A stretch of 36,612 nt of DNA from an uncultured Odoribacter sp. (GTDB lineage Bacteria; Bacteroidota; Bacteroidia; Bacteroidales; Marinifilaceae): positions 1 through 36,612 of the forward strand of contig CALUKF010000030.1 in NCBI GenBank assembly GCA_944321145.1, in the 5' to 3' direction. The notes below the pieces were generated by a model. It ran no database searches. It had not been told where the DNA came from and saw only the letters and a list, made by a program, of their open reading frames with translations. Below, piece by piece: positions 17,886 to 25,247 of this stretch. The position numbers and the translations under genes are program-made. Numbering within the stretch: the stretch's first letter is position 1; every line of letters begins with the position of its first letter.

Positions 17886-17925
17886 AAAAATTGCAGGCGT
17901 GGAGTTATCGTCTCCACGCCTGCAA
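17886..17925 (-). terminator. Intrinsic terminator after the phosphate acyltransferase gene
   Basis: A perfect 14-bp stem, TTGCAGGCGTGGAG (17891-17904) with CTCCACGCCTGCAA (17912-17925), and a minus-strand T run at 17890-17886. It lies 24 bp downstream of the stop codon. Confidence 0.92.
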
Positions 17926-17949
17926 GATTATTTTTGAGAATGCTGGTAA

Positions 17950-18858
17950 TTACTCTGAAAGCAAGGCTGCCAGCGCAATAGAGTTGAGTTTGGTTTCCAC
18001 ATTGTCGCCACGGGAAGAAAGGACGCTGGGGACACGGGCACCCATGAGGACTGCGCCAAGCCGTGCGCCGGCAAGTTTGGTATTGGTCTTATAGAAGACA
18101 TTGCCGGATTCCAGATTGGGGAATACCAGGCAGTCGGCATCTCCGGCAACGGGCGAATGCATCTTCTTGATTTCAGCCGCTTCGCGGTCTACAGCCACGT
18201 CCAATGCCATCGGTCCCTCGACAATCATGCCGGGAAGTTGTCCGCGTTCGTTCATCTTGGCAAGAATGGCAGCGTCCACCGTAGACTGCACTTTGGGAAG
18301 TACTTGCTCTGTTGGAGCAATCATTGCCACCTTCGGGGTGTCAATGCCCAGTTTCTTGGCAGTCTTGGTGACATATTTAATAATGGCGGTTTTCTGTTTG
18401 AGGTCAGGGCACGGGATAATAGCCACATCGCTTACAACAAGCAATTTGTGGTATGCCGGGCACTCCATGACTGTTACATGTGAAATGACAGCATTCGGGT
18501 CAACCAATCCCTTTTCCTTGTTGAGAATGGCGTGCATATATTTATCTGTGCTGACAAGACCTTTCATGAGCACATCGGCTTCGCCGTTGCGGATAAGTTC
18601 TACCGCGCGTTCTGCTCCTTTGGTGTCATTTGTTTCATGTACAATGCGGAAACGAGAAATATCGTAACCGTTTTCGGCGCAAATTTGTTTAATTACTTCC
18701 GTGTCGCCGACAAGGGTGGCTTCAACCAATCCCATTTCAACGGCTTGGGCAACGGCTTCAATAGAGTGGCTGTCGTTTGCGTAGGCGACAACAAGGCGTT
18801 TTTTCTCTGTGCGCCCCTTCAAAACTTCATAAATGTCAGTAATCTTTTCTATTTTCAT
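17950..18858 (-). CDS. ptb: Phosphate butyryltransferase-family phosphate acyltransferase
   Basis: A 302-residue enzyme of the phosphate acetyl/butyryltransferase family, exchanging CoA for phosphate on a short-chain acyl-CoA. Family features include GDTEVIKQIC near residue 55, DVLMKGLVSTDKYM, MIAPTEQVLPKVQSTVDAA, GPMALDVAVD, and the C-terminal LVFPNLESGNVFYKT and GARVPSVLSSRGDN. The length fits Ptb rather than the longer Pta. No butyrate kinase gene is adjacent, so the acyl-phosphate must be used by a kinase encoded elsewhere. ATG 18858 is chosen; the upstream in-frame TTG at 18870 is less likely. It has its own promoter and terminator, so it is probably monocistronic. Confidence 0.88.
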   Translation of the reverse strand: MKIEKITDIYEVLKGRTEKKRLVVAYANDSHSIEAVAQAVEMGLVEATLVGDTEVIKQICAENGYDISRFRIVHETNDTKGAERAVELIRNGEADVLMKGLVSTDKYMHAILNKEKGLVDPNAVISHVTVMECPAYHKLLVVSDVAIIPCPDLKQKTAIIKYVTKTAKKLGIDTPKVAMIAPTEQVLPKVQSTVDAAILAKMNERGQLPGMIVEGPMALDVAVDREAAEIKKMHSPVAGDADCLVFPNLESGNVFYKTNTKLAGARLGAVLMGARVPSVLSSRGDNVETKLNSIALAALLSE

Positions 18859-18890
18859 GGTTCCATCCAATGTTTAATTATAAATTGAAA

Positions 18891-18898
18891 CAAAAGTA
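18891..18898 (-). promoter_or_regulatory. Candidate -7 box for ptb
   Basis: Minus strand TACTTTTG, an exact -7 consensus, 32 bp before the chosen ATG. A TTTG word lies 17 bp further upstream, slightly closer than usual. Confidence 0.6.
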
Positions 18899-18973
18899 GT
18901 AGTTTTTCTTTGAAACAAAAAGGATATTGCACATTTTATTTCGATGTGTGCAAATCTTTTCCTTGGGTACAAT

Positions 18974-19005
18974 AAAAAGCTGCCTCAATGTTATTTTGAG
19001 ACAGC
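18974..19005 (-). terminator. Intrinsic terminator of the manA operon
   Basis: Minus strand GCTGTCTCA (19005-18997) pairs with TGAGGCAGC (18987-18979), one G-T pair, followed by TTTTTATT. It lies 24 bp after the ROK gene stop. Confidence 0.85.
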
Positions 19006-19029
19006 CCGTTGAATGCTAAGAATTAGGAA

Positions 19030-20121
19030 TTAAATGTGATTCAGCGCGTATGCGTATGCGCCGAGTGAAATAGCACGGTTGGTGCCGATGCGCGAGGTGG
19101 TGACGCCGATTCGTTTTTGCGGGTCATAGATGACTTTGTCATGCGAGCCGTAGATTTCGATTTCACGCGATTCGCCTTGTGCAAAAGCTGCGAACTGGGC
19201 ATCGTCATCAAGGTCGTAGACTTTCATCTGCATTTGATTGAGTTCGTCGCCGCTGAGCGTGTGGATTGTGCTGCGCATCTCCTTGAGGAGGGCAGGCATG
19301 AAAAATTCGCGGGCAGCCGATACTCCGCCGCCAATGACAATCAGCCCGTCGATAAGGGTGGCGGCAGTCGCCATGGCGTGTCCGGCAACTTCTCCCATTT
19401 CTTCAAATGCGCCGACGGCTGCAGCTTGGTCGCCGGGGCGGTTGCCTTTGGCGATGTCATAAATGTCTTTGGGCGTGAAGGTGTGCTGTTTGTCTCCGGA
19501 GAGTTCTCCATAGACTCGTTGCACCGCACGAATGGAAACACCGTCTTCCACAATGAGTTCCGGATGTTTTTTATGGCGCAGGCACCAAGTTTCCACACAG
19601 GAGTTGTCGCCCTGGTTTAAGTGCCCGTCAATGACGATGCCGATGCCAAAACCGGTGCCAATTGTATAGCCGATAAGGTTTTTATACTGCTTGTTGCTGC
19701 CGGCATCGCGCAGTTTCCCGTTTATTTCAGGGAGCACGCCGGCAAGGGCTTCGCCGTAAGCGTAGAGATCGCCGTCGTTGTTGATGAATACGGGAATCCC
19801 GAATTTCTTTTCCAAAAAAGGACCCAATGCAACGCCGTCGCGGAAGGAGGGGAAGTTGGGCAAATAGCCCCCGATGATGCCTCGCGGGTAGTCTGCCGGT
19901 CCGGGAAAGGCAAAACTGATGGCTACGGGTTTTTCTTTGAGTTGTCCGATGATTTCCGTGAAACCTTTCACGAGGGACGCCAGGCAGGTGTCCAATTGCG
20001 CTGCGCAGGAAGGAAGGGTGAGGGGGGCTACAATGTCCCGGTTCCCCTGTATGACGCTGAATACGAAGTTTGTGCCTCCTGCGTCAAGCGTGACGACAAT
20101 TCTGTTATCGTTATTATACAT
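19030..20121 (-). CDS. ROK-family sugar kinase
   Basis: A 363-residue ROK protein, predicted to phosphorylate a hexose with ATP. The N-terminal phosphate-binding motif is VTLDAGGTNFVFSV; FAFPGPADYPRG, INNDGDLYAYGEALAG and the later IVIGGGVSAAREFF follow. The usual zinc motif CxCGxxGCxE is not present: after GHLNQGDN the sequence reads SCVETWCLRHKKHPELIVEDG. ATG 20121 was chosen; it lies just after the transporter's stop, and an upstream extension would overlap the transporter. With manA and an MFS sugar permease in the same operon, the kinase probably makes mannose-6-phosphate or a similar hexose phosphate for ManA; this is inference. Confidence 0.85.
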   Translation of the reverse strand: MYNNDNRIVVTLDAGGTNFVFSVIQGNRDIVAPLTLPSCAAQLDTCLASLVKGFTEIIGQLKEKPVAISFAFPGPADYPRGIIGGYLPNFPSFRDGVALGPFLEKKFGIPVFINNDGDLYAYGEALAGVLPEINGKLRDAGSNKQYKNLIGYTIGTGFGIGIVIDGHLNQGDNSCVETWCLRHKKHPELIVEDGVSIRAVQRVYGELSGDKQHTFTPKDIYDIAKGNRPGDQAAAVGAFEEMGEVAGHAMATAATLIDGLIVIGGGVSAAREFFMPALLKEMRSTIHTLSGDELNQMQMKVYDLDDDAQFAAFAQGESREIEIYGSHDKVIYDPQKRIGVTTSRIGTNRAISLGAYAYALNHI

Positions 20122-20123
20122 GG

Positions 20124-21284
20124 TTATTTGGATGTTTTGACGGTGAATGAAAAAAATACAAGGTAAAGGATGCAAACGGCAATGACCAATACAGAACCCA
20201 CCTGCGAGCCGATGGCATCGGTAAGTGCGCCCATGACCGGAGGAACAATGGCTCCGCCGACAATGCCGGTGACCATCAAGCCGGAAATCTCATTGGCTTT
20301 GTCGGGACGGGCTTTGAGTGCCTGCGAGAAAATGATGGAGAAAATGCTGGAGCACGTGTAGCCGATGAGACCCACCAATGCCAGAATGGCAACTTGCCCC
20401 TGTGCAAAGAAGAGGGCTGCAATGGCGACGAGGGCAACGTAGATGTGAATCCGGTAGTACTTCATATCCGACATTTTCAGCAACATAGCCGCTCCGATGA
20501 GGGCACCGATGGTGCGGCAGAGCGAATAAACGCTGATGCCGAGTGTCGCATTGGTGTGTGCCATGCCTGCCCGTTCGATGAGCAGTTTGGGAGTCACGGT
20601 GTTCATGCCCACGTCCACCCCTACGACGAAGAGGATGCCGATAAAGCAGAGCAGCACCGTGCGGTCGGAGAGGAGGCGGAACGTGTTGCCCAAAGAGGAG
20701 GTGGCGGCATTGGGCGCTTCCTCTTTGATAGGCGTAGCCATCAGCCAAAGCGAGGAGATGATGGTGATAACGGCGTATATCGGGAAGATATATTGCCAGT
20801 TGCCCAGCGTGTTAGTGGCAAACAGGGCAATAAAAGGAGCGCACACGGCTGAAACGGCTTTCACGACCTGTCCGGCAGTCAGTGAGCTGGTCAGCACGTC
20901 GCCTTTCACGACGTTGGTCAACAGCGGGTTGAGGGATACCTGCAGGATGGTGTTGCCGATGCCCAAAAGGATGCAGGCGAGCATGCAGGTGTGGAAACTG
21001 AAGTCCACGAAGGGGATAATCATCCCGATAATGGTGATGACGTAGCTGAGTTGCACGGTCTTTTTGCGTCCGAGGCGGTTCATGAGGGTCGCCGTGGGGA
21101 CGCTCAAAAGAAGAAACCACGCGAAAATCAAGGAGGGGATGAAACCCGCAAGCGTTTCACTCAGATTGAACTCCTGTTTTGCGTATGCGGTCAGGGTGCC
21201 AACCACGTCGGCAAAGCCCATGACAAAGAACCCGAACAGGACGGGCAGTACTTTCGATACGGGGGTAGATGTGTTTTGTGCCAT
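20124..21284 (-). CDS. MFS sugar transporter (FucP/GluP-like)
   Basis: A 386-residue, twelve-helix major facilitator protein of the inner membrane. The N-terminal half shows FGFFVMGFADVVGTLTAY and the loop NRLGRKK after helix 2. Helices continue to VLVIAVCILYLVFFSF near the C-terminus. The overall pattern resembles the FucP/glucose-galactose proton symporter group. It sits between manA (27 bp upstream) and the ROK kinase (2 bp downstream), so it most likely imports the hexose those enzymes process. Confidence 0.86.
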   Translation of the reverse strand: MAQNTSTPVSKVLPVLFGFFVMGFADVVGTLTAYAKQEFNLSETLAGFIPSLIFAWFLLLSVPTATLMNRLGRKKTVQLSYVITIIGMIIPFVDFSFHTCMLACILLGIGNTILQVSLNPLLTNVVKGDVLTSSLTAGQVVKAVSAVCAPFIALFATNTLGNWQYIFPIYAVITIISSLWLMATPIKEEAPNAATSSLGNTFRLLSDRTVLLCFIGILFVVGVDVGMNTVTPKLLIERAGMAHTNATLGISVYSLCRTIGALIGAAMLLKMSDMKYYRIHIYVALVAIAALFFAQGQVAILALVGLIGYTCSSIFSIIFSQALKARPDKANEISGLMVTGIVGGAIVPPVMGALTDAIGSQVGSVLVIAVCILYLVFFSFTVKTSK

Positions 21285-21311
21285 ATTGTTTGTGTTTAAT
21301 TTAAAAACTTG

Positions 21312-22277
21312 TTATAACCATACTTCCAAAAATGTAGCCTTGCCTTCGAGGCGGATTTCGTTCAAGGCGGCGGGGATAAGCACCGTGTCGCCCTTGGCGA
21401 GGATTTCCTTTTCTCCCGTTCCCCACGTCATTTCGGCTTCTCCCGCAAGGCAGATGTAAATGACGAACGAATCCAATGCCGAATAATCGCGAGTGAGTTC
21501 GCCTTCGACTTGGGCAATATTCGTCGTGAAATGCGCGCATTCCTTCAGCCTGACGGATTGCCCGGCGGCAGGCTTGCGGGTGATGTCGTAATCTTGCGGG
21601 GCAGAGAAGTCAATGGCGTCCACGGCAAGGTCGGTGTGCAGCTCGCGGGGATTGCCGTTGGCATCCACCCGTCCCCAGTCATCCACGCGGTAAGTGATGT
21701 CTGACGTCTCCTGTATTTCAGCGATGAGCAACCCTTTCCCAATGGCATGGATGGTGCCCGCCGGGATAAAATAAGCGTCGCCCGGTTTTACTTCCACCTT
21801 CCGGAGCAGGGAGGGCAATGTGCCTTGGCTGACTGCCCGGAGATACTCCTCGCGGCTCACTTGGCGGTTGAAACCTACGTAAAGGGAGGCTCCCGGCTCG
21901 GCGGCAATGACATACCACATTTCCGTTTTCCCGTAAGAATGGTGGCGTTCTTTTGCCAATTCATCGTCCGGATGCACCTGGATTGACAGCACATCGTGGG
22001 CATCGATGAATTTCACGAGGATGGGAAACTCGATGCCATATTTTTCATAATTGGCTTCGCCGACAATTTCGTCCATATAAACCTCGATGATTTCTTGCAA
22101 ATCATTGTCTTTCAGGAAGCCATTGGTGATGACCGACAAGTCATCCTGCACGCCGGACAGCTCCCAGCTTTCGCCGATGGCTTGACCTGCAGGCACTTGC
22201 TTTCCCAACTCTCCCAGCTTGCCGCCTCCCCAGATGCGGGGTTTGAGGCGCGGCTTGAACTTCAAAGGATATAGCAT
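21312..22277 (-). CDS. manA: Class I mannose-6-phosphate isomerase
   Basis: A 321-residue zinc enzyme that interconverts mannose-6-phosphate and fructose-6-phosphate. It starts with LKFKPRLKPRIWGG, typical of the short Bacillus-like class I form. The likely metal ligands lie in SIQVHPDDELA and KTEMWYV, with PAGTIHAIG further on. ATG 22277 is chosen because the upstream in-frame start at 22313 overlaps the -7 box. It is the first gene of a manA-transporter-ROK operon. Together these genes would take up a hexose such as mannose, phosphorylate it and feed it into glycolysis. Confidence 0.93.
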   Translation of the reverse strand: MLYPLKFKPRLKPRIWGGGKLGELGKQVPAGQAIGESWELSGVQDDLSVITNGFLKDNDLQEIIEVYMDEIVGEANYEKYGIEFPILVKFIDAHDVLSIQVHPDDELAKERHHSYGKTEMWYVIAAEPGASLYVGFNRQVSREEYLRAVSQGTLPSLLRKVEVKPGDAYFIPAGTIHAIGKGLLIAEIQETSDITYRVDDWGRVDANGNPRELHTDLAVDAIDFSAPQDYDITRKPAAGQSVRLKECAHFTTNIAQVEGELTRDYSALDSFVIYICLAGEAEMTWGTGEKEILAKGDTVLIPAALNEIRLEGKATFLEVWL

Positions 22278-22310
22278 TTGAATTGATTTTAAAGTTAAAA
22301 ACACTGGATT

Positions 22311-22318
22311 CAAAAGTA
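22311..22318 (-). promoter_or_regulatory. Candidate -7 box of the manA operon
   Basis: Minus strand TACTTTTG, an exact consensus, 33 bp before ATG 22277. A poor TTAG box lies 20 bp upstream. This position argues for the shorter ManA start. Confidence 0.6.
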
Positions 22319-22373
22319 GGAAAAATCGCCGGAATATGCTAACGAAACCTTAAAGAATTTTGCACTCCGGGCA

Positions 22374-23087
22374 TTATTCTTCGGCTTTTGCGATTTTCAC
22401 CGTGCGGAAAGTCCCCTGCCACAAGTCAATAAGCAACAGCCGCCCGGCGAGCGTCTCCCCGCTTCCGAGGATGATTTTCAGCGTTTCGGCGGCTTGGATG
22501 CTGCCCACTGCCCCCGGCAATGCCCCGATGACCCCCATCGGCTGGCGGAAATCCCGGATGCCCTCGTGCCAAGGGTACAGGTCGCGGTACGTGGGGCAGC
22601 CCCGGTAATTGAACACGGCCACCTGCCCCTCGAACTCACAAATACTGCCATAAACAAAAGGCTTGCCGCACGCCACGCAAGCGTCGTTGATGACGTAGCG
22701 CGTCTCCAGATTGTCCGTCGCGTCGACAACTACATCATACCGTGCAATGATTTCCTCTGCATTCTCTGCTGTCAGGCGGAACGCCATCGGTTCCAGCCGG
22801 CACTCCGGATTCAAGGCTGCCAGCCTCCGCGCAGCGGCATCCGCCTTCCTTTCCCCGACACACTGCGCATCATAAAGGATTTGCCGCTGCAGGTTGCTCT
22901 CCGATACCCGGTCGTCATCCATAAAACCGAGCCTCCCGACCCCCGCCGCCGCCAAATACAGCAGCACCGGCGCTCCCAAACCGCCCGCCCCGACCACCAA
23001 CACCCCCGCCTCCCCAATCTTTCTTTGTCCTTCCGCCCCCACTTCCCCAAGGGCAATATGCCGTGAATAACGTTCTGTGATGTCCAT
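22374..23087 (-). CDS. thiF: ThiF/MoeB-family adenylyltransferase
   Basis: A 237-residue E1-like enzyme that adenylates the C-terminal glycine of ThiS so it can receive sulfur for thiazole synthesis. ATP-binding motif VVGAGGLGAPV lies at about 31-41, the MDDDRVSESNLQRQ stretch at 56-69, and VDATDN at 121-126. The usual zinc-binding CxxC pairs are absent: where MoeB has a Cys-x-x-Cys before a FP/YP step, this protein has GCPTYRDLYP with one cysteine, and no CxxC ends the chain. It lies 32 bp downstream of the DUF3791-DUF3990-DUF3791 genes and about 4 kb from thiH. The ThiF assignment over MoeB/HesA rests on ThiS in the same window and the absence of molybdopterin genes. Confidence 0.85.
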   Translation of the reverse strand: MDITERYSRHIALGEVGAEGQRKIGEAGVLVVGAGGLGAPVLLYLAAAGVGRLGFMDDDRVSESNLQRQILYDAQCVGERKADAAARRLAALNPECRLEPMAFRLTAENAEEIIARYDVVVDATDNLETRYVINDACVACGKPFVYGSICEFEGQVAVFNYRGCPTYRDLYPWHEGIRDFRQPMGVIGALPGAVGSIQAAETLKIILGSGETLAGRLLLIDLWQGTFRTVKIAKAEE

Positions 23088-23119
23088 GATAGTATGTGTT
23101 TTGGAAAATAGGGAATAGT

Positions 23120-23338
23120 TTATCCTATTTTTCCTGTGGCTAATTCTTTTTCAAGATATTCGTAGATGTATGCAGTGCTTTGCGTGTAAAGCCCTGTATG
23201 GAGGTTAGACAAGCGGTCATAGGTGTCCGATGTGTAAAGTGTGCGCATGGCTTCGTCAATATCCATATCGTGCTCTTTTATTAGCAACAGCACGATGTCT
23301 TTGGATATTTCCTCTATCATGAAAGACTCTTTTGTCAT
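23120..23338 (-). CDS. DUF3791-family small protein (second copy)
   Basis: A 72-residue acidic protein (EEISKDIVLLLIKEHDMDIDEAMRTLYTS...YEYLEKELATG), the last gene of the triad. The pattern, a helical segment, an 'aMrtlYtSdTydrL' stretch, and a Y-x-Y-L-x-x-E ending, is that of DUF3791 proteins. Its ATG overlaps the DUF3990 stop by 4 bp. Small DUF3791 proteins flanking an ART-like enzyme suggest an antitoxin or regulatory partner, but no function is established. A second in-frame Met at residue 7 is an alternative start. Confidence 0.75.
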   Translation of the reverse strand: MTKESFMIEEISKDIVLLLIKEHDMDIDEAMRTLYTSDTYDRLSNLHTGLYTQSTAYIYEYLEKELATGKIG

Positions 23339-23823
23339 AATGTTTTGATTTTAGTTAAATAACGAATGGCTTCCTTTGTGCCGAAGAAATATTGCATGGT
23401 TTGACCTTTCATGTATTTCAATTCTTCCAGAAATTTATCCATGTCAATTAATCCGGAAACATAACGGCGTATTTGATATCCTACCGCATCATCGGCAATA
23501 GGTCCGATGACAATGTCGTAATGATGCAATGGCGTGCGGGTACGGTTGCGGCGGTTCATTAATACAAATTCTGCCCATTCTTTATTGTAATTTTGAAATT
23601 CAAGTACATGTAGTCCCGTGTCTTTTAGACAAGCTGCATCGAATTCAAAAACATTTAGTGTAGGGATTCCTGTACCCAGCTGTTCTGTTTTCCGTTCGGC
23701 TAATTCATAAGCCTGTTGTTTGTCTGCTGAGAGATAGAAACCACATCCAAAGTCTTTGCCTACCTTGGATAAAGAAAGGTCTATTTGTTCGATTTCTACA
23801 TTGGAGCCATGATAGAGAATCAT
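23335..23823 (-). CDS. DUF3990 protein, ADP-ribosyltransferase-like
   Basis: A 162-residue protein with ART-superfamily features: LYHGSN with H5, DFGCGFYLSADKQQA with Y30, and a glutamate in EWAEFV (E85) that could complete an H-Y-E triad. It also carries the DUF3990 hallmark YDIVIGPIADDAVG. Such proteins are predicted to use NAD+ to modify a target, and small stand-alone members are often toxins. The ATG at 23823 overlaps the preceding DUF3791 stop (ATGA), and its own stop overlaps the next DUF3791 start (ATGA), so the three are translationally coupled. An upstream extension to 23850 is possible but would overlap more. Toxin function and target are inference. Confidence 0.78.
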   Translation of the reverse strand: MILYHGSNVEIEQIDLSLSKVGKDFGCGFYLSADKQQAYELAERKTEQLGTGIPTLNVFEFDAACLKDTGLHVLEFQNYNKEWAEFVLMNRRNRTRTPLHHYDIVIGPIADDAVGYQIRRYVSGLIDMDKFLEELKYMKGQTMQYFFGTKEAIRYLTKIKTL

Positions 23824-24050
23824 ACCAGTGCCCCTCCTTTCCGATGGCAATAAGCCGTGAGGTCTTCCACAACATCCTTGAATGGAAGCGTATGCTCTAC
23901 ATTGTAGAAGCGGTTTACGAAATCGAGTCCTTTGAAGCGTTCCAAATATCGGTATGCTTGCGCATTAGTCAATGAGTGCGCAGAGGCAAACTCGCTAATT
24001 ACGGCAATGATATAGGTTACTTTGTTTTTGATTTCCCGATTTATATCCAT
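23820..24050 (-). CDS. DUF3791-family small protein (first copy)
   Basis: A 76-residue protein, first of the triad: MDINREIKNKVTYIIAVISEFASAHSL, then NAQAYRYLERFKGLDFVNRFYNVEHTL and DVVEDLTAYCHRKGGAL. The 'qayrYLerfkgldf...yyd.eHt' pattern is typical of DUF3791. ATG 24050 is chosen because the upstream in-frame TTG at 24080 overlaps the promoter -7 box. It probably partners the adjacent ART-like protein, as an antitoxin or specificity factor. Confidence 0.78.
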   Translation of the reverse strand: MDINREIKNKVTYIIAVISEFASAHSLTNAQAYRYLERFKGLDFVNRFYNVEHTLPFKDVVEDLTAYCHRKGGALV

Positions 24051-24077
24051 TTCTCTTGTTATTAAGTTATTGTAGGA

Positions 24078-24085
24078 CAAAGATA
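24078..24085 (-). promoter_or_regulatory. Candidate -7 box of the DUF3791/DUF3990 operon
   Basis: Minus strand TATCTTTG matches TAnnTTTG and lies 27 bp before ATG 24050. No good TTTG box is at 18-20 bp. Because thiF follows the triad by only 32 bp with no terminator between, this promoter may also drive thiF. Confidence 0.55.
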
Positions 24086-24099
24086 GTTCTTTTCTTTCA

Positions 24100-24600
24100 A
24101 AAAATGATTTTCTCTTTCCAATCTTTCAAAAAACGTTTTTGTTGTAATGTTTATATCGCTTTTGGGCAAATAAGGGATAATCCCCTCCCTGGTTGGTCTC
24201 TGCTTCCGCCGGTGATTCCCCGCTGATGCCGCGGTCATTCCTCTGTTGCAACCACGGGAGATACAACGTATATCCGGAGGAAGGGCGCGGGAAGTAGAGA
24301 CCGACCCAAAAGCGCATGCCTGCCGCTTAGCAACCGCATAGCCAATTGCAACCCTGCTCCTTGCCAGTTGCCGCTCTGTTCCCGTGTCACCTCCCATTCC
24401 CCTCCCATGCTTCTTTCTTCTTCCGCCCATCCAGACCAAACTTGAACCTGAATTGAACCTAAGTTGAACCTGAATTGATACGGGAACAGAGCCGTAACAG
24501 GCACTGAACGGGTCGGGAATGAATCGAGTATTTGCTTTATATTCTTGAAATTATTTTCCAAAAAGATTTTTCCAACTTTTGGCTGTTTGAGTTAGTTTAT
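24100..24600. other. Intergenic stretch between divergent accessory operons
   Basis: I see no supported gene here. Frames on the minus strand begin with TTG or GTG, lack family motifs and read across the repeats. The notable content is the 11-bp tandem repeat at 24442-24485. Confidence 0.6.
24442..24485. repeat. 11-bp tandem repeat, 3-4 units
   Basis: TTGAACCTGAA (24442), TTGAACCTAAG (24453), TTGAACCTGAA (24464), then a diverged TTGATACGGGA (24475). The exact 11-bp period is about one helical turn. It lies between the divergent DUF3791/DUF3990 and HEPN operons. Confidence 0.85.
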
Positions 24601-24604
24601 TCTA

Positions 24605-24612
24605 TATATTTG
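24605..24612 (+). promoter_or_regulatory. Candidate -7 box for the HEPN gene
   Basis: TATATTTG matches TAnnTTTG. TTTG words occur 15 and 23 bp upstream, neither at the ideal distance. It implies a leader of about 115-120 nt. Confidence 0.45.
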
Positions 24613-24736
24613 CAATCGATAAATAAGTAATGTCTACGAAAAAACATTTTAGTAACAAGGACGTTTAAAATAACTCCTGCGTCCTGAAAGAATAAGGTCG
24701 CCTGTTTGGGAGTTGGGGCAATAAAAATGAATAGAA

Positions 24737-25216
24737 ATGGAAGTTGAACAATCAGTATTGACAAATGAAGAAATTGTACGTTTTTACAATGAACTGCTTT
24801 ATCCTTTGGTAACAATCAGGAAATTGTATGAAGATCCCCGGCATCTCTATGCCCATCATCCTTTTTCTTTTATGGAATTGGAACAAACCTGCCGAATTAT
24901 AAATTGTTATGGGGTGCATGTGGAATGCGTAGAAGGGTATTGTGTAGATGAAGAAGTAGGAGATAACAGAGCTGTCGTTAGTTGTAATTACCCTAATAGC
25001 GATGCTAAGAAGCATTGTTTTTATGCTTTTTTGAACCATTTGCGTAATAGCTTTGCTCATTGTTATATTCAACGGGAAGATCGTTTTTTGCTGTTTAAAG
25101 ATTTTGCTGATAATGGAAAACTAACATTGAATGCCAAGATAGATGCGACAATATTTTTTGAGTTTATTGCGGCGATTTATAAAGAGTATGGAGATTATAA
25201 GAATAGAGATAAGTAA
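24737..25216 (+). CDS. HEPN-domain-like protein
   Basis: A 159-residue, mostly helical soluble protein. Near residue 100 it reads FLNHLRNSFAHCYI, whose R103-x4-H108 matches the HEPN R-x(4-6)-H signature used by many RNA-cleaving toxins and defence nucleases. The rest (long N-terminal helix, acidic middle, hydrophobic FFEFIAAIY helix near the end) suits a compact HEPN fold. I do not recognise a specific named family; it may be of the plasmid pEK499-p136 type. No MNT antitoxin gene is adjacent. Codon use is AT-rich, like the rest of the block. RNase activity is inferred from the motif only. Confidence 0.65.
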   Translation: MEVEQSVLTNEEIVRFYNELLYPLVTIRKLYEDPRHLYAHHPFSFMELEQTCRIINCYGVHVECVEGYCVDEEVGDNRAVVSCNYPNSDAKKHCFYAFLNHLRNSFAHCYIQREDRFLLFKDFADNGKLTLNAKIDATIFFEFIAAIYKEYGDYKNRDK

Positions 25217-25247
25217 ATGATTTTATAATACATTTAAATTTTTGACC

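Noticed and set aside
17746-17890. Possible invertible promoter for the fimbrial operon
   Set aside because: No pair of inverted repeats flanks the promoter and no invertase gene is nearby.
24235-24561. 108-codon minus-strand frame upstream of the DUF3791 genes
   Set aside because: It starts with TTG, reads through the 11-bp repeats (giving FRFNLGSIQVQV) and resembles no family.
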